The notes beneath the pieces were generated by a model. The model had not been told where the DNA came from. It saw nothing but the letters and a program-made list of their open reading frames with translations, and did no database searches. Source: Psococerastis gibbosa (taxonomy: Eukaryota > Arthropoda > Insecta > Psocodea > Psocidae). From it: DNA of 64,000 nucleotides. Of this stretch, positions 47,608-59,266 are shown in pieces. The position numbers were made by a program, and so were the translations under genes. Each line of letters begins with the position of its first letter. Position 1 is the first letter of the stretch. The stretch spans positions 2,046,001 to 2,110,000 of the forward strand of contig OZ020484.1 of assembly GCA_963971405.1 (NCBI GenBank). The letters run 5' to 3'.

Positions 47608-47716
47608 GTATTATTATCAACGTGGAATTCTAGCCAAAGTAGATGGACAGCGACTTGTGTATCAATACGTGGACGTTCCAAAAGATATTGTCGAGATAGA
47701 CTGTTCTGGCGCGTGA
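47608..47716 (+). CDS. Eip74EF: E74 terminal coding exon, end of ETS domain and stop
   Basis: After a TTATTTTTCAG acceptor, the first G completes the arginine codon and the frame continues [35 protein letters not shown], then TGA. This is the wing of the ETS domain plus a short tail. The IEIDC-like ending close after the domain matches insect E74. An open frame runs upstream of 47608, but it is intron sequence: the splice junction restores the exact ETS sequence. Confidence 0.95.
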
Positions 47717-49300
47717 CCTTCAGTCCTGGATGATAGAACCGATTCACTGCCCACCACTACTGCGCCTATGCAAAACATACTTCCGTCACAGAACAATAAC
47801 GATCTAACTACACTTTGAAACTGTCATGTGTTATTTATTGCTGTGTGTTTATCATAATTCATAATGTAGTCAACAAAGCAACTTGAAATGACCAAATTTG
47901 TGCCCCACTGTGCTTCTTAGGACGAGTAGAACCAGCCCTCAAGTCTTAGTAAAATAGAGATATTTCTTAGCGACGTTTCATGTCTAAAAACAAAATTGTT
48001 TGTCCGAGTATTAAATATACAGTATATATGCCAAGCACCTAATGCAATATTTGTCTAGCCAGCTTTACATTAGCTGTGTGTAAAGGTGTCATTTTGGATT
48101 TCTCTGCGAAAAAAACTCTATACTGTAGGTACATGGACGTCTGGCTTTCACTAACTTCCGTAAATAAATAATGCATTTTTGTTCTCAGCTAACTCCTTTA
48201 TATATGGCTGTAAACCCCTCACTTACACTAAACTAGGAAGTCCATAAGCAAACTTTGTACCACTCGGTAGTTAGGCTAGCCCATATGTATTAGTTATTTT
48301 CCTGTCAAAATATTTAAAAATATTATCCAAATTCCTCGTTTCAACTTATTGACTCTGTTATTGTATAAAGAGAACTATGGTACTGCGCTCTACATACTTT
48401 CGCTAGCTTCCAAAATCTGCAGATTGGAATTCTCATTATATCGACTAAATTGTGCAACTAATTATTTAAGTCGGTTCCTGAACCCCCTCTGAAATGCTTA
48501 TTAAATAAATTCCTAGAAATTAAAAGGTATGCCAACCCGTACCGGGAAGGGTAAGTTTCTGCTACCTGCTTTGGCTCCCGACCGAAAAGATCTGATACTT
48601 TATGCGTGGGGGTTGGTTCTGCTGTTGTTACCTACTCCTAAAACTCTTTCTGTATTAATTTATTTATTTAATTTCCCCTTCAACTAATAATTTTACTCAT
48701 TTACTAATGCGTCAAGTAGTGACCGAACAAATTTCAATTTTAAATTGGATTTGAGCTAGTTAATTTATTCAATTCTGCCTTCAATATATTTTCATTTTAA
48801 TACCACATTAATGATGTCGGCCATTTTTTGTTTTGCTGACATCAATTTTCCCAAGCTTCAGCTAAATTTTATTTTCTCAAGTTGCTTTGTTCCCCAATAT
48901 TTTAGGCTGCAGTAGTTCTTATTTTATAAGTTTCTAGGCGGTTGTTTTTGGTTCGCAAACAAGCCAAATCGATCTCTGTGTCCGTAGTAAGTCAAATTAT
49001 TGTAAAAACACGTTGTACATGTTTGTGCTCATGCCCGGTTTTTGTAAATATCCCTCTCCCTCCTGACCTTAAATTAATTTTTTTGAATGACGATGCGATG
49101 AGAAAGTTGGGCCTCGTGGTTTGTTGAAAAGAGAAAGTTTATATTTTTGTAAAAGTGTTTGTGTAGCTACTAGGTCTATAACTAGATTTAAGAACTTAGA
49201 CTTTAAGAAAACTGCTACCGTGTCACGGAACTATATGTGTCACTGGTATTTTACTTAAAATACTATTTTTATTTATATAAATAAAAACAGCCAACATCGC
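47717..49300 (+). other. Probable 3' UTR of E74
   Basis: This AT-rich, largely repeat-free stretch follows the E74 stop. It holds several poly(A)-signal-like AATAAA hexamers (for example near 48165, 48500 and 49280) and stretches of ATTTA type, for instance around 48655-48675. Long 3' UTRs are known for E74. The actual cleavage site cannot be chosen from sequence alone, and the UTR could run further. Confidence 0.5.
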
Positions 49301-50900
49301 TTCATCTTAATTTAATCAAGTTTAGTTTACAATTTGCTACCTACTTTATTTTTAATTTTAAGTTGTACTGAAGACAAGAAGCTGTCATGTGTCCCGAGCT
49401 CGAGCACTTAGAACAACTATTCTATCGTCTCATCTCTGTTCTGCCCGTAGAGTAGTCGTCTAATTTATTTAATAATTATAATGATAATGGGGACAAGTCT
49501 GATGGAAAGCAGCTTGGCATAGATGACAGCTTTTTGTAAAGGGTAAGGGGATCTGGTGTCATTGACATCCTAAGCAGTGTAGTTGTAGTGATTTTGCCTT
49601 AATAGTTTGGCCTAAAAAGTGTCCTGCTATACGCCCAGCGAATGTTCTATTTTTGAGAATGTATTTTTGCCGCTTGGGAGCGAATTAGACACCAGTTCAG
49701 TCCCTTACTTAAATCAGGTTACAATATTACTAGCACTTTCCCTGGTTAATTAATGTCTACTTTCGATACCTGAGTCGAGTTGTCGCACAACTTTGGGAGC
49801 TTAATGCCATTTTTTTTACTCAATGAAATAGCCTATGTACAAAATTTATTGAAACGCTTTAAAGCCGGCATTATTTGTAAGCCCTACCTTGAATTTAGTT
49901 AAAAAGAAATTTAGTATCCTACTAATTTAACAGGCTAATTATTATCATAATAACTGTAATGAATTAAGTTTAAATTAAGGCTCGGAAACAAAACGCTGTT
50001 ACAGTACCTACATCATATTTAACTTCAGCTGGCGAGACTTTGGTGTCCAATGGCACCCTAGATCTGCGTACAGCTGGTGATGAGACTCGAAGCTGGGTGT
50101 CGGGTGATACTACCGACTGCGCCAGTGTAGTATTTCTAATAGGAATTTCTATAGAAAATAATAAATGTGTTTTGCATTATGAAGAACATCTTGTTTATTT
50201 TCTATTTTAAAACCTGTAATGCATGGCGTCGACCCCCCGAGTCCACAGACACCACAATTACTTACAGCTCTAAATATTTTGCAAGAGCCTAAATATGATC
50301 GTGGTGGTGTAAGGAAGAAAATGCTTGATGCTAACACGGTGGTAGGCTCTTGAATAGTAATAATAATATTAAAAGCTGCAAGAAATTAAGTAAAATAAAT
50401 ATTATGTGTCAGCGTTTCGATCCTGAGCCCTAAAGGAGAACTTTCCAATATTTTTGTAAACAAACTAATCAAAGGCTCATTTATTTTGAAAAAATTAATT
50501 CTCGATCCACAGCCGCAAACCTATTAGAATAGTATTTTCAAGACAAATGAATCCTAGCTTTTGCAGTACCGTACCTATATTTGCATTTTCTCATCTGAAA
50601 TATTAATACTATTACATAAAACACAATTAAGTTCATTATACAGATATTATAAATTAGCAGTGACTTAAGTCCGCAGGGTAGGCTAAATAGTTACCGCCTC
50701 GAAAAAGTTTGTGTTTTTTATTAACACTTCAAAAGGTTATTTTTAGATATTTGTTGCCATGGGTCGAGTAATTAATTAATTTCGCCTAAAAAACGAGACC
50801 CTCCCTTTGTTTAAAAAAAAAAAAAAAAAAAAATAGAACAATTTATCTTAACTGCCAAAACTGAATTATATTCAGTAGCCTAACCTGTTAAAATGCTAGT
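49300..50900. other. AT-rich DNA, nothing recognised
   Basis: No coding frame, repeat or element stands out; scattered AATAAA words mean it could include further E74 3' UTR. Confidence 0.4.
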
Positions 50901-50915
50901 TTTATTGAAACTGTT

Positions 50916-51091
50916 AGAGTTTCATACAGGAGAGATCGGATATTTGAGACCACCTATAATATTTTTCCCTGGGGCCACCTGCTAGGTCTACGTATTTTCA
51001 ATGACGTGGCAGGTGGCTGCAGAAATTAAAAATAAAATAAAAAAATTTCTGGCGGGAAGTGAAATATCCCATCTCTCCTTTATGGTACTCT
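50916..51091. mobile_element. MITE with AGGAGAGATSGGATATTT arms
   Basis: AGAGTTTCATACAGGAGAGA, then TCGGATATTT is inverted at the right (AAATATCCCATCTCTCCTTT, ATGGTACTCT). Flanks AAACTGTT and AAACTGTG agree at seven of eight positions. Related arms occur at 44595 and near 28945-29210. Confidence 0.68.
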
Positions 51092-51099
51092 AAACTGTG

Positions 51100-52700
51100 A
51101 AAATGGCCCGGGCTTTGCAATGTTAGTATACTGGGCTAAATGCCTAAATTATTTAACTGAAGATATTTTACTAAGTTAAGCCCTTCTCTTTTTTTCATGT
51201 ACTTAAATCGATTGTGTTTAGATGGAATTGCACGTAGTAATTCTTCTTTTTTTATTCTTCAAAAAATTCTATTTTTCGATTGGTGAGTGAAAATTCTGTT
51301 TGGTTTAACCCAATTTGATTCTCATGTAATGTGAAAACGCTAACTAGTAAGGTGAATGTTTTGGTGCGGAAGTGTATGTGTTTCAATGCATCTTTGACTG
51401 GATCTCCGAGGATTATAATTTCAACAAGTTACAATAATGTTAAGGAAAAAATTGGAACATTCTTATATTTGATCGAACTACATTAATCAATTGGCTTATA
51501 GTAAATTTCTGTACAGGCATGCTATGTATATCAAATGTTGTTGCATATTTTAGAATTGCACAGCCAGACACAAGTGTCTACCCTATTATTCTGCGGAATC
51601 TTTCCAAATTTATGGAAAACGTGTCGTAGGAGCTAGGTAGGCCTACATTAGTTCATATTTATGAACTATTGTCAATCTATAAATTATTATATCATCTAAA
51701 AGGATGAAACGAATTCCGGAAATAGGACTTACTTTATCAATTTTATGGATTATGATAGTTCACAAGACAAAGCATTTGTATATTATCACCGTTTATGTTT
51801 TTTAGAAGGTGTATTGAGCTCTGGACCGAGAATTAATGAACCAGCTCTCCCCATGTTGTTTAAAAGAAAACATGGAATGACACCTCTTAATAGTTGGTAG
51901 ATTAAAAATAGTTATTTGTACTTCTACTAATTAAAATAACGATCCTTCAAGCCGAATTTTAATTTTACAGTGAGAATCCAGTCAATGTTGCTATAGGTTG
52001 ATATCTTTTCTATCTTCGACAGGTTTACAAGTGTGTGTTTTTTCCAAGGCTCCATAGCTAATTTAAAGTAAGTGTCGGAAAGGATTGTCTCAGGGGTGTG
52101 CAAACTGCGTCCATAGATTAAGCGCCTTGTTCAAGAATTTACAAACAAAAGACAAAACGTTTATTTGACAACAGTGCCTCTAGTAGCAATTAGTTTTGGT
52201 ATGCATTTAGCAGATGGTGTGGCGTCTCGAATATATATTTATTTTTTATGAATGCTCATTTATACTTATTATTAGGCTTGAGAACAATATTGAAGTTGTA
52301 GAGATTTAATGTTGGAGCTTTTTAAAGTTTACCTGATTATTATAATATATGTGCGCAGTTAAGAGTCGTCTGTGCTAATTTGTTTAAATTATGAATAGTG
52401 TGTATACATAGTTGGTAGGCTATCTGCATTTATGTACAAAAGGTCGGAGCGAGACGCGAAAGGTGATGCTAGTTTTTAGGCTACTGTTAGCTGTATTGTA
52501 CTGTACTTGTAATATGGAGCCTTTTACAATACAATGTCCAGTAAAATCTTTTTAAGTATTAAAAATGTTTTTAGTTGACCATCTCACATAGCTATACATG
52601 AAGCCCCATATAGGAAGCCAAGATATAGCGTGACCCTCACGGTACGAGGGAGCGCAACTACTATCAAAATTGTAAGAACTAGATATAATTGTAAATATAC
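51100..52700. other. AT-rich intergenic DNA, nothing recognised
   Basis: No reading frame of coding character, no inverted or tandem repeats noticed. Confidence 0.4.
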
Positions 52701-52703
52701 GTA

Positions 52704-53622
52704 TAGGGGAGGGTGGGGCAAAGTGAGCATAGTAACCTTTGACCACTGGTCATTCTGAAAAATATGAACTTAGCTACACTTTTTCAGTTTTGTAGCCATG
52801 GTATATAACATTTCTTCTAAATATATAACAATATTACTCGTTTAATTCAAATAATTAATAATATATTACACTTCGAAAAAAGTATTGTAAATGGCTCACT
52901 TTGCCCCACAAGGCGGGACAAAGTGAGACGGAATTATCCTATGTTGATTTACATGTTAAAACAAATCTAAAAACAATTCACCAATTAAAATTACTTAATT
53001 TAGGAAAATATATCCTGGTCACGCCTCATTTTAACCACCCTGGTTTGTTTTTCTATGATTTTGCGGGGAAACAATACATTCAGCATCTAAAACAGCCGGA
53101 AAAACGAAAATATCGGTGTGCCGTCACGTATGGCTAAAGCCATGCTTTCAGCAGACCAGCTTTGCTGATCGGTTTTTCTCTTGTATGTTCTAACCATCCT
53201 AAAAAAAAAATAGATGTAGGCATCATAGGGGCAGAGTGAGCCAGCCACCATTGTCTCGCTTTGCCCCACACAGTCACTGTTAAGTGGAAAATATTGTCTA
53301 CGTGAAATAACTGCATATGAAGTAAAAATTTATGTCACAAAATATGGGCAAATGGGTAACAAAAACTAAAGAATAGTGATCGAATTTTTAAACATATAAG
53401 CATAAAATTTACATGAATTAAAGTCAAATTTCCTCAAGTTATAACAGGACGAACCAAAACCATTTAAAAATTATAAAAACACAACCAATTTGATTCCAGT
53501 GAATTTGCCCCTGCTACGAGTTGGCAGGTTTGTTATCATAACTTATGCTGCGGTCAAAAACATTTCCCGCCTTTCCATCTAGATTTTAAAATGATGGCTC
53601 ACTTTGCAGCGCCTTCCCCTAT
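52704..53622. mobile_element. Element with GGGGCAAAGTGAG inverted ends
   Basis: TAGGGGAGGGTGGGGCAAAG, then TGAG is inverted at the right as CTCACTTTGCAGCGCCTTCC, then CCTA. The word CTCACTTTGCCCCAC or its reverse recurs inside at 52893-52927 and 53255-53270. No transposase frame is present in the 0.9 kb. Confidence 0.7.
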
Positions 53623-53639
53623 TATTATCATTATTATGT

Positions 53640-53985
53640 GTAAGGCGTAAGTACTTTCAGTATTTCTGTTTTAAGCAACCCTGTTAGCCTGGCAAGGGGA
53701 GTGAGTCTGTTAATTAGCTTGAGGTACTCTAAGAGCAGAATCCTTCACCCCAGGGAGAAGGGGAGTTGACTGACAGGGTGGAACTCCTGATTACAGTGGA
53801 TTCCGAACCACTTGGGGAAAATAGTAGTCACACGATTAATTCGGAGGTGAGCAGGACTCGGCACGTACTTAGACTGACAGGTAGTGTCAGCGCTGCATCA
53901 TGTTCTCTTGCCAACGCTGTGCACACTACCAAGTTTGCTGCAATTTGGAACAGGCTCTGTTCTGGTGGTTTCAACTTGGTATGGC
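53640..53985. repeat. Repeat family A, full-length copy
   Basis: The same order of words as at 3636-3970, from TTTCAGTATTTCTGTTTTAA through GATTACAGTGGATTCCGAAC to TGTGCACACTACCAAGTTTG. It begins 18 bp after the preceding element. Confidence 0.7.
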
Positions 53986-54809
53986 ACCATATGTAATGTA
54001 ATGTAATTTAATAGTTACCGTATACAAAATATAGTTAGTTGCAGTATGTACAGCGTTATGTCTTCTTCGCCTGTCCCTGGCTGGCAGGCCATTTGACGCC
54101 GTGCCGCATGGTAGAGCTAGGCCATTCCCTCGTCGGTTTTCGACCTCTATGCTATTGCAATTTGCAGCTGAATAGATGATCTTCCCCTTGGAAGCAGAGG
54201 TGGAGTGCCTCATTTGTCTTATAGGATTTAGCAATAGTCTAGTTTAATTAGGTTGTCAATTATCTCAGGAATGTAGGTAGGCTACCACGGTCCTATGCCT
54301 AGATGAATAAGTTACTAGTCCTATGTTGTAGGATAAAGTTCCTTCCCATGAGTGTAGCATCGTTGTAGATAACTTGGTCTTTTTTTGACGCGACAACGTC
54401 TAATAAATCGATGAGCGCTGGCTGGAATACTAGGTGCATGTACGAAAAGGATGACGCGGGTCAGTAACGCTGGTTTAAAGCAATTTTTTGGGCAGATGTA
54501 GAAGGTCTATCTCAATTTAAATTATACCCATGTCTTCGTCTATTCTTCCTCTTTCAGGTCATGCTATATTTGTTGTGATACGGCAAGGGGTTCGACTTTG
54601 GGGGGTGGAAACGTGAGGAGATCTCAACGTGAGGTGCACCCAAATTTGGCCCGTCTGGCCAACTTGCTACCGAACGTTCGATAGAGTGCACATTTTTTTT
54701 TTTTGATTTTAAAGGGAAAAAGTACTTTGCTTGGGAAGATGTGTTTTCGGGTTGGATTGAATGTTGGACCATGGGACGTACAGATGCGGATGCCGTAATA
54801 GAAAGATTA

Positions 54810-55781
54810 CATTGGCGTAAATAGGGGGGTTTAGCCCCCCCCCCCCAGGTCCACCCCAAGCCCCCCCCCCCCAGGATTTCTGGGGACAAAGACGTAGTGG
54901 AGGCTAAAGGCATGGTATCTACCATAATGAAAGGGAAATTAATTCTTTAGTATGCTTATCTTAAATGAAAAAAATCAACATATTGACCAAGTACTTAATT
55001 TCACAAAAAAATATAATACTCAAAATGCTTAAAACTCCCAATACTTCAGAGCTATTTTTTTCCAAATTTTTCTCCGGGGGAGACCCCCGGGCCCCCCTCA
55101 ATGCTAGGTTTGTTCGTCGTTATAATATCTCAACAATTATTGTACTGCCTGCAAACATTGGCGTAAATAGGGGGGTCCTGCTAAGCTAAGCTAAGCCCCC
55201 CCCCCAGGATTTCGTTCTGGTGACAAAGACGTTATGTAGGCGAAAGGGCAATATAATCCACAGCAACGAAAGGGAAATGTTATGTTATGTTAATTGGTAT
55301 GCTTATTTCACATGAAAAAAAAAACAACATATTATCCATGTACTTTCAAAAATATATTACTCAAAATGCTTGAAACCCCAATATTTCAGACCTATTTTTA
55401 AAAACGTTTCTTCGTGGGAGACCCCCGGGCCCCCCTCAGTGGTACGTTTATTCGTCTGTAAAATCTAAGCTGTACTGCTTGCAAAAGGGGTAAAACCTCC
55501 CTAATTTGAGCCTATTCATCAATTTTTTTTCTCCGAGGGAGACCCCCGGGCTCCCCTTTCTCCAGGGTCGGATATTCATAAATAAACCTCACTTATTTGG
55601 GCCCATTTATCAATTTTTTTTCTCCAGGTGAGACCCCCAGGCTCCCCTTTCTCCAGGGTATATTATGCGTAAACCCTCACTAATTTGGGGCCATTTATCG
55701 ACTTTTTTCTCCGGGGGATCAAAGTCTTGGGGTCCTGAAGCCCCCCCCCCCCCCCAGAAATTTTGGGAATTTACGCCAATG
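54810..55781. mobile_element. hAT-type non-autonomous element, perfect 8-bp duplication
   Basis: AAAGATTA is duplicated at 54802-54809 and 55782-55789. Ends CATTGGCGTAAATAGGGGGG and TTTGGGAATTTACGCCAATG are inverted, similar to the CAGTGGCGTA ends of many hAT elements. Inside, a block of about 330 bp (CATTGGCGTAAATAGGGGGG to GAGACCCCCGGGCCCCCCTC) occurs twice, followed by three shorter CTCC..GAGACCCCCGGGC repeats. C and G runs abound. No coding frame. Confidence 0.85.
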
Positions 55782-55789
55782 AAAGATTA

Positions 55790-57200
55790 TCGCTGTCATG
55801 ATACATACAGACATACATACTATAGATATAGTAGCACACCGAACAGAGAATAACCGTATCCATACGACTATTACCGTATCCCGCTTATGAATAGGGTTAT
55901 TCTTATGTCAAGATGATCTATAAATACCCCCTTGGCTACGCCCCTGAGGCAAATGCTGATTTAGAACAATACTACTGACTACACCCTTACGAAACTAATA
56001 GTTTAATGGCAAATTATTGTCTCAAAAAGTAATTATAGGCTTATTACATACTGTGTCAACATTTTCAACCAATCAATCTAGGGCTTGAAAACATCTAATA
56101 TCTTGGAGCCAGCCTCTTTCATAAAGTTTAAAAACCTTTAAGCTTTTATAAGCTTCCAGCTCTCTTGCAGTTAGAAAGCTAGTTTTATGTATGAAATAAG
56201 ACAAGGCTCACATGAGGCCATGTGGAAGATGTCCCTTGGGCGGGCTTTGCCTTGTCCTTGCAGACAAAAGGGATCAAACCCAATTTTTTTTACATTTGCA
56301 AAGCAACGGTCCTTTATATCGACACCCAAATTATGCAGGTTAAAGCCGTAATAACTTACAACATTGTCTTTACATCATTTTATAAAACTTTGCTAGAAAA
56401 CCCCATCTAATTCAATGGCGTAATGGCGACTATTTAGTATTTACGGTCCAGGCAAAGTGGCAGCTTCTGCTAGGTCACGTGTTCTGGAATGATCCATTGA
56501 TCTATCCCATAGAATAAATATTTACTATAGAATGCTAGTCGGTATAGGTCCGTCTGCGATTCCAACTAGGAAAATCACATGAGCCGAGTCACAAAATATT
56601 TGCACCCCGTTTTAACCAATCAAATTATTTTATTAAGAAACAATTGTGAGTGTATTTGAACGTTCTATAAAACTTGGCCTACTATTGGCTGCCTGTTTTG
56701 AAGTCAACATTCATTTTCAAAATAAAAACAACGCAGCAGAAATGAGTGGGTTTTTGATAAACAAAATTGTTTTTAAAATTATTTATTGATTCCATCTCTA
56801 CAGCAATACCTACTTTACCAATAAAATAAGTTCGGTTGTTGGATTGAAAACTTCACACTATGCTACACATTATGTAAAGTACAGTAGTACAATAATACTT
56901 CTAAAAGGTAAGTGAGTAATTTATATTAAACCCACAATAGCTTTAATTCTTCTTAAAGTGTTGCATTGTTGCCGTCTTGTAGCCAAATTAAGTCACTTAG
57001 CACACTCCCCAAACACACCGAGTGCAACAAGTTACTGTACAACCTACGAGAAGCATTTTTAGGCCTTTGCATGCATGGGGCTTGCGAAGTAATAATTTGT
57101 GACAGTGACTTCCCTCTATGGGTCCACTGCAGCATACATTAACTAAAACAAAATATGTTGTCTTATTTTAATTGGTATGTATCGGTAGGCTAATATTATT
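55790..57200. other. Intergenic DNA with one hAT-like end
   Basis: AAATACCCCCTTGGCTACGC, then CCCTG at 55924-55948 is the reverse of a CAGGGGCGTAGCCAAGG-type hAT end; its partner was not found. The rest holds nothing I recognise. Confidence 0.35.
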
Positions 57201-57211
57201 GACACTTTTAG

Positions 57212-57374
57212 GGCAACAGATTTCGAGGAGCAGGAGCAGAGGAGACGTCTCGTCCCGCCAGAGAAAATGTTGAAGCAAGGAAATTTGAGTGGAAACTTTA
57301 AGTCAATGCAAGACAATTCCTACCAGAAGGAAAAAGTCAAAAATATTAGTTGTGTTCCTTCCTCTTCACTGTAA
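57212..57374 (+). CDS. Unassigned exon-like reading frame after a splice acceptor
   Basis: TTGACACTTTTAG is followed by an open frame of 53 codons to TAA. The peptide starts ATDFEEQEQRRRLVPPEKML, is hydrophilic and charged, and continues KQGNLSGNFKSMQDNSYQKE to a C-terminal SSSL. Composition and codon pattern look coding, unlike the AT-rich surroundings, but I do not recognise the family. It could be the terminal exon of a gene whose other exons are not visible, or a decayed transposon exon. It is unlikely to belong to E74, whose stop lies 9.5 kb upstream. Confidence 0.3.
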
Positions 57375-58649
57375 ATTACAATATATTTGTTATTACATTA
57401 ATGTATTGCATTATGCTGTATGTTAAAAGCCTTTTCCATGGAACTCAAACCTTGAGTTTTCACTTGCCACCCATGGCTTACAGGGTCAAAAGGAAGGGAA
57501 CATGGTGGGTGTCACCGTATTGCGTTAGTGAGGAACTACCTGTCTGAATAAATAGGGGTTGTGAAAATGTCCAATACATGGTCTACTGTGACAGTATGCT
57601 TAATGAACACGACGCAAAGACGTTTTTTGCCACTTTCCTCATACAGGGTTTTGGTTTAAAATGTCAAACCCCCAGTGACCTGTACGAAAAGGCCCTAATG
57701 AATGCTTGCCGTAACGTAAAGTACAGTACTCTTCCTAAACTCATGTTGGAACATAATTTGAAGTATTGTATGTGATACTTCCATGCATTAATGCATACTG
57801 CGTGAGATACCACGAGCATTTTTTTTTTTTTTTTAATATTCATTGACCATTGTACTGTAGATAGGCCTAGGTGAGCGAATGATACAAAAAACTAGTTGGT
57901 TTCATTAAATTTGGGTCATTACGGATTTATTAATATGAAATGACACATTAAATTGATATTGACTACTACATTTCAATTTTTAAATTTGTGCGGGAAACAC
58001 CCAAGCGCTACCAAGTGGCCAAAATCCGAAAGTGGGACGCAAATATTTTGTAACTTCGATCCTGTGATTTCATGAAAAAAATCGCAAAGCCCCGAAACGT
58101 TGCATCCTATGTATAAGCATAGGGATGTCAGTCAGCTTATTTCGATTGGCAGGCTATGATCTATCCATCGACCATCATCTATCTATCTAGCTAGCCATCA
58201 GTAAATCCAGTAATCAACTAGTCAGACATTGATTAAATGGCCACCAAAGAATGAAATAAATAATTATTATGCATTTTTAATTCTCAAAGGGAGGATTTGT
58301 GTTTTCAGGTTATTTTACCATGCGAAAGCAAGAACAAGTAAGTATAGTTTTAGTTTTGTTATCTTTAGCGGTAACAATGGTCTAAACATTGGAAATTTTG
58401 TTGGTTTATGGTTTAATGGGAAGGCGATTGATTTTATGAAAATTTGCGCGACCGGATTAGATTTCCTAGTAAAAAACGAATTAAAAATACAAAAACTACT
58501 TGAAACAGCTAGTGTGGTAATGGTCCAGTTTAGCTCCCCCTTTCGCACCCAATCTAAAAACGAGCTGATCAATTTCTTAAACCATATTAGGCCTATATAA
58601 AAGAGGGTAAGCTATTATTATTCTATCAACATAGTCAATCAATCAATCA

Positions 58650-58865
58650 ACCTTTGTCAATGACCCACCAAGGATTAGGAGGGATAGTCGGCGTCCAACA
58701 TTAGTTACGTACATATATGGTATATGTACGTACTGTATGCTATAAATCATCCATCCCAGAACCCGCAGACCGTCTTTCCCACCTTGTTCAATCAATCAAT
58801 AAATCCTTTTCCATGACCCACCAATGGGGGGTAGACTGCGTCCGTTGGGCCAAGGACGAAGTTTT
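58650..58865. repeat. Repeat family J, two copies
   Basis: AATCAATCAA..C.TTTGTCAATGACCCACCAAGG and AATCAATAAATCCTTTTCCA, then TGACCCACCAATGGGG are two related copies; a third is at 34636. Confidence 0.5.
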
Positions 58866-58879
58866 AAATTGGTTAAGTT

Positions 58880-59120
58880 AAGTAGTAGCAATAAAAATCT
58901 TAGAAGGCAAAATAATTCGTGCGACTTCATCATGACTACATTCAAAAACATCTTCACCGTATAGGTGTAGCAGTGGAACCTTTCTGCCCTGTGTGCGACA
59001 CCCGGGAAGAGATAGACAGAAAACACTTTAAGACGTTCCCAGCTCTCCTCTTGAGCAGAAGTTCAGCAGATTATGTGTTGTATTGGGCTGCAAGAAAGCT
59101 GATGGTGGAAGCCTAATGCT
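58880..59120 (+). pseudogene. LINE C-terminal remnant with zinc-knuckle-like motif
   Basis: RLHHDYIQKHLHRIGVAVEP, then FCPVCDTREEIDRKHFKTFP and a LYWAARKLMVEA-like end match the post-RNase H tail of Jockey-type retrotransposons (GHDYLxxHLHRIG..CPxCxxxEExxxHL..CP). The last cysteine of the motif is lost. Confidence 0.65.
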
Positions 59121-59203
59121 ATGCGTAATTTAATAAATAAAAAAATCAATAGTTTTAGAGTAGACTTACCCTCAGTTCATAGAATAACTTCATTTGTTTT
59201 CAG

Positions 59204-59266
59204 GTGTAGAAGCTGCCGATTGTCACGGCTCTGACAGTGCAGTGTGGCTTTTGTGAGTCAATCAAT
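59204..59266 (+). other. Possible 5' UTR end of the F-box gene after a splice acceptor
   Basis: CATTTGTTTTCAG ends at 59203, a good acceptor with a pyrimidine tract, 63 bp before the F-box start codon. A noncoding first exon further upstream, beyond the LINE remnant at 58880-59120, is therefore possible. No donor was identified. Confidence 0.3.

Larger units (their letters stand above)
19736..47716 (+). other. Eip74EF: E74 (Eip74EF-like) ETS transcription factor gene, 3' five exons
   Basis: Five exons join in frame to give about 260 residues plus a stop; the N terminus is missing. E74 is a nuclear ETS-domain activator induced early by ecdysone in insects, binding GGA-core DNA sites. Diagnostic pieces seen here are the exon 1 segment with PPSPADSGVSDVDSSSSG followed by DELKARLQP, typical of insect E74, and a complete ETS domain beginning [13 protein letters not shown] and containing the recognition helix [14 protein letters not shown]. 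The protein ends shortly after the domain, as E74/ELF-type proteins of insects do. Introns are about 3.6, 17.5, 5.2 and 0.9 kb; all borders are GT..AG, with phases 1, 1, 1 and 2. The 5' exons that define the A and B isoforms were not found. The mammalian ELF1/2/4 proteins are the nearest alternative family, but the acidic-serine motif favours E74. Confidence 0.93.

Noticed and set aside
58309..58337. Possible 29-bp micro-exon between TTTTCAG and GTAAGT
   Set aside because: Good splice-site words but no adjoining exon or frame to support it.
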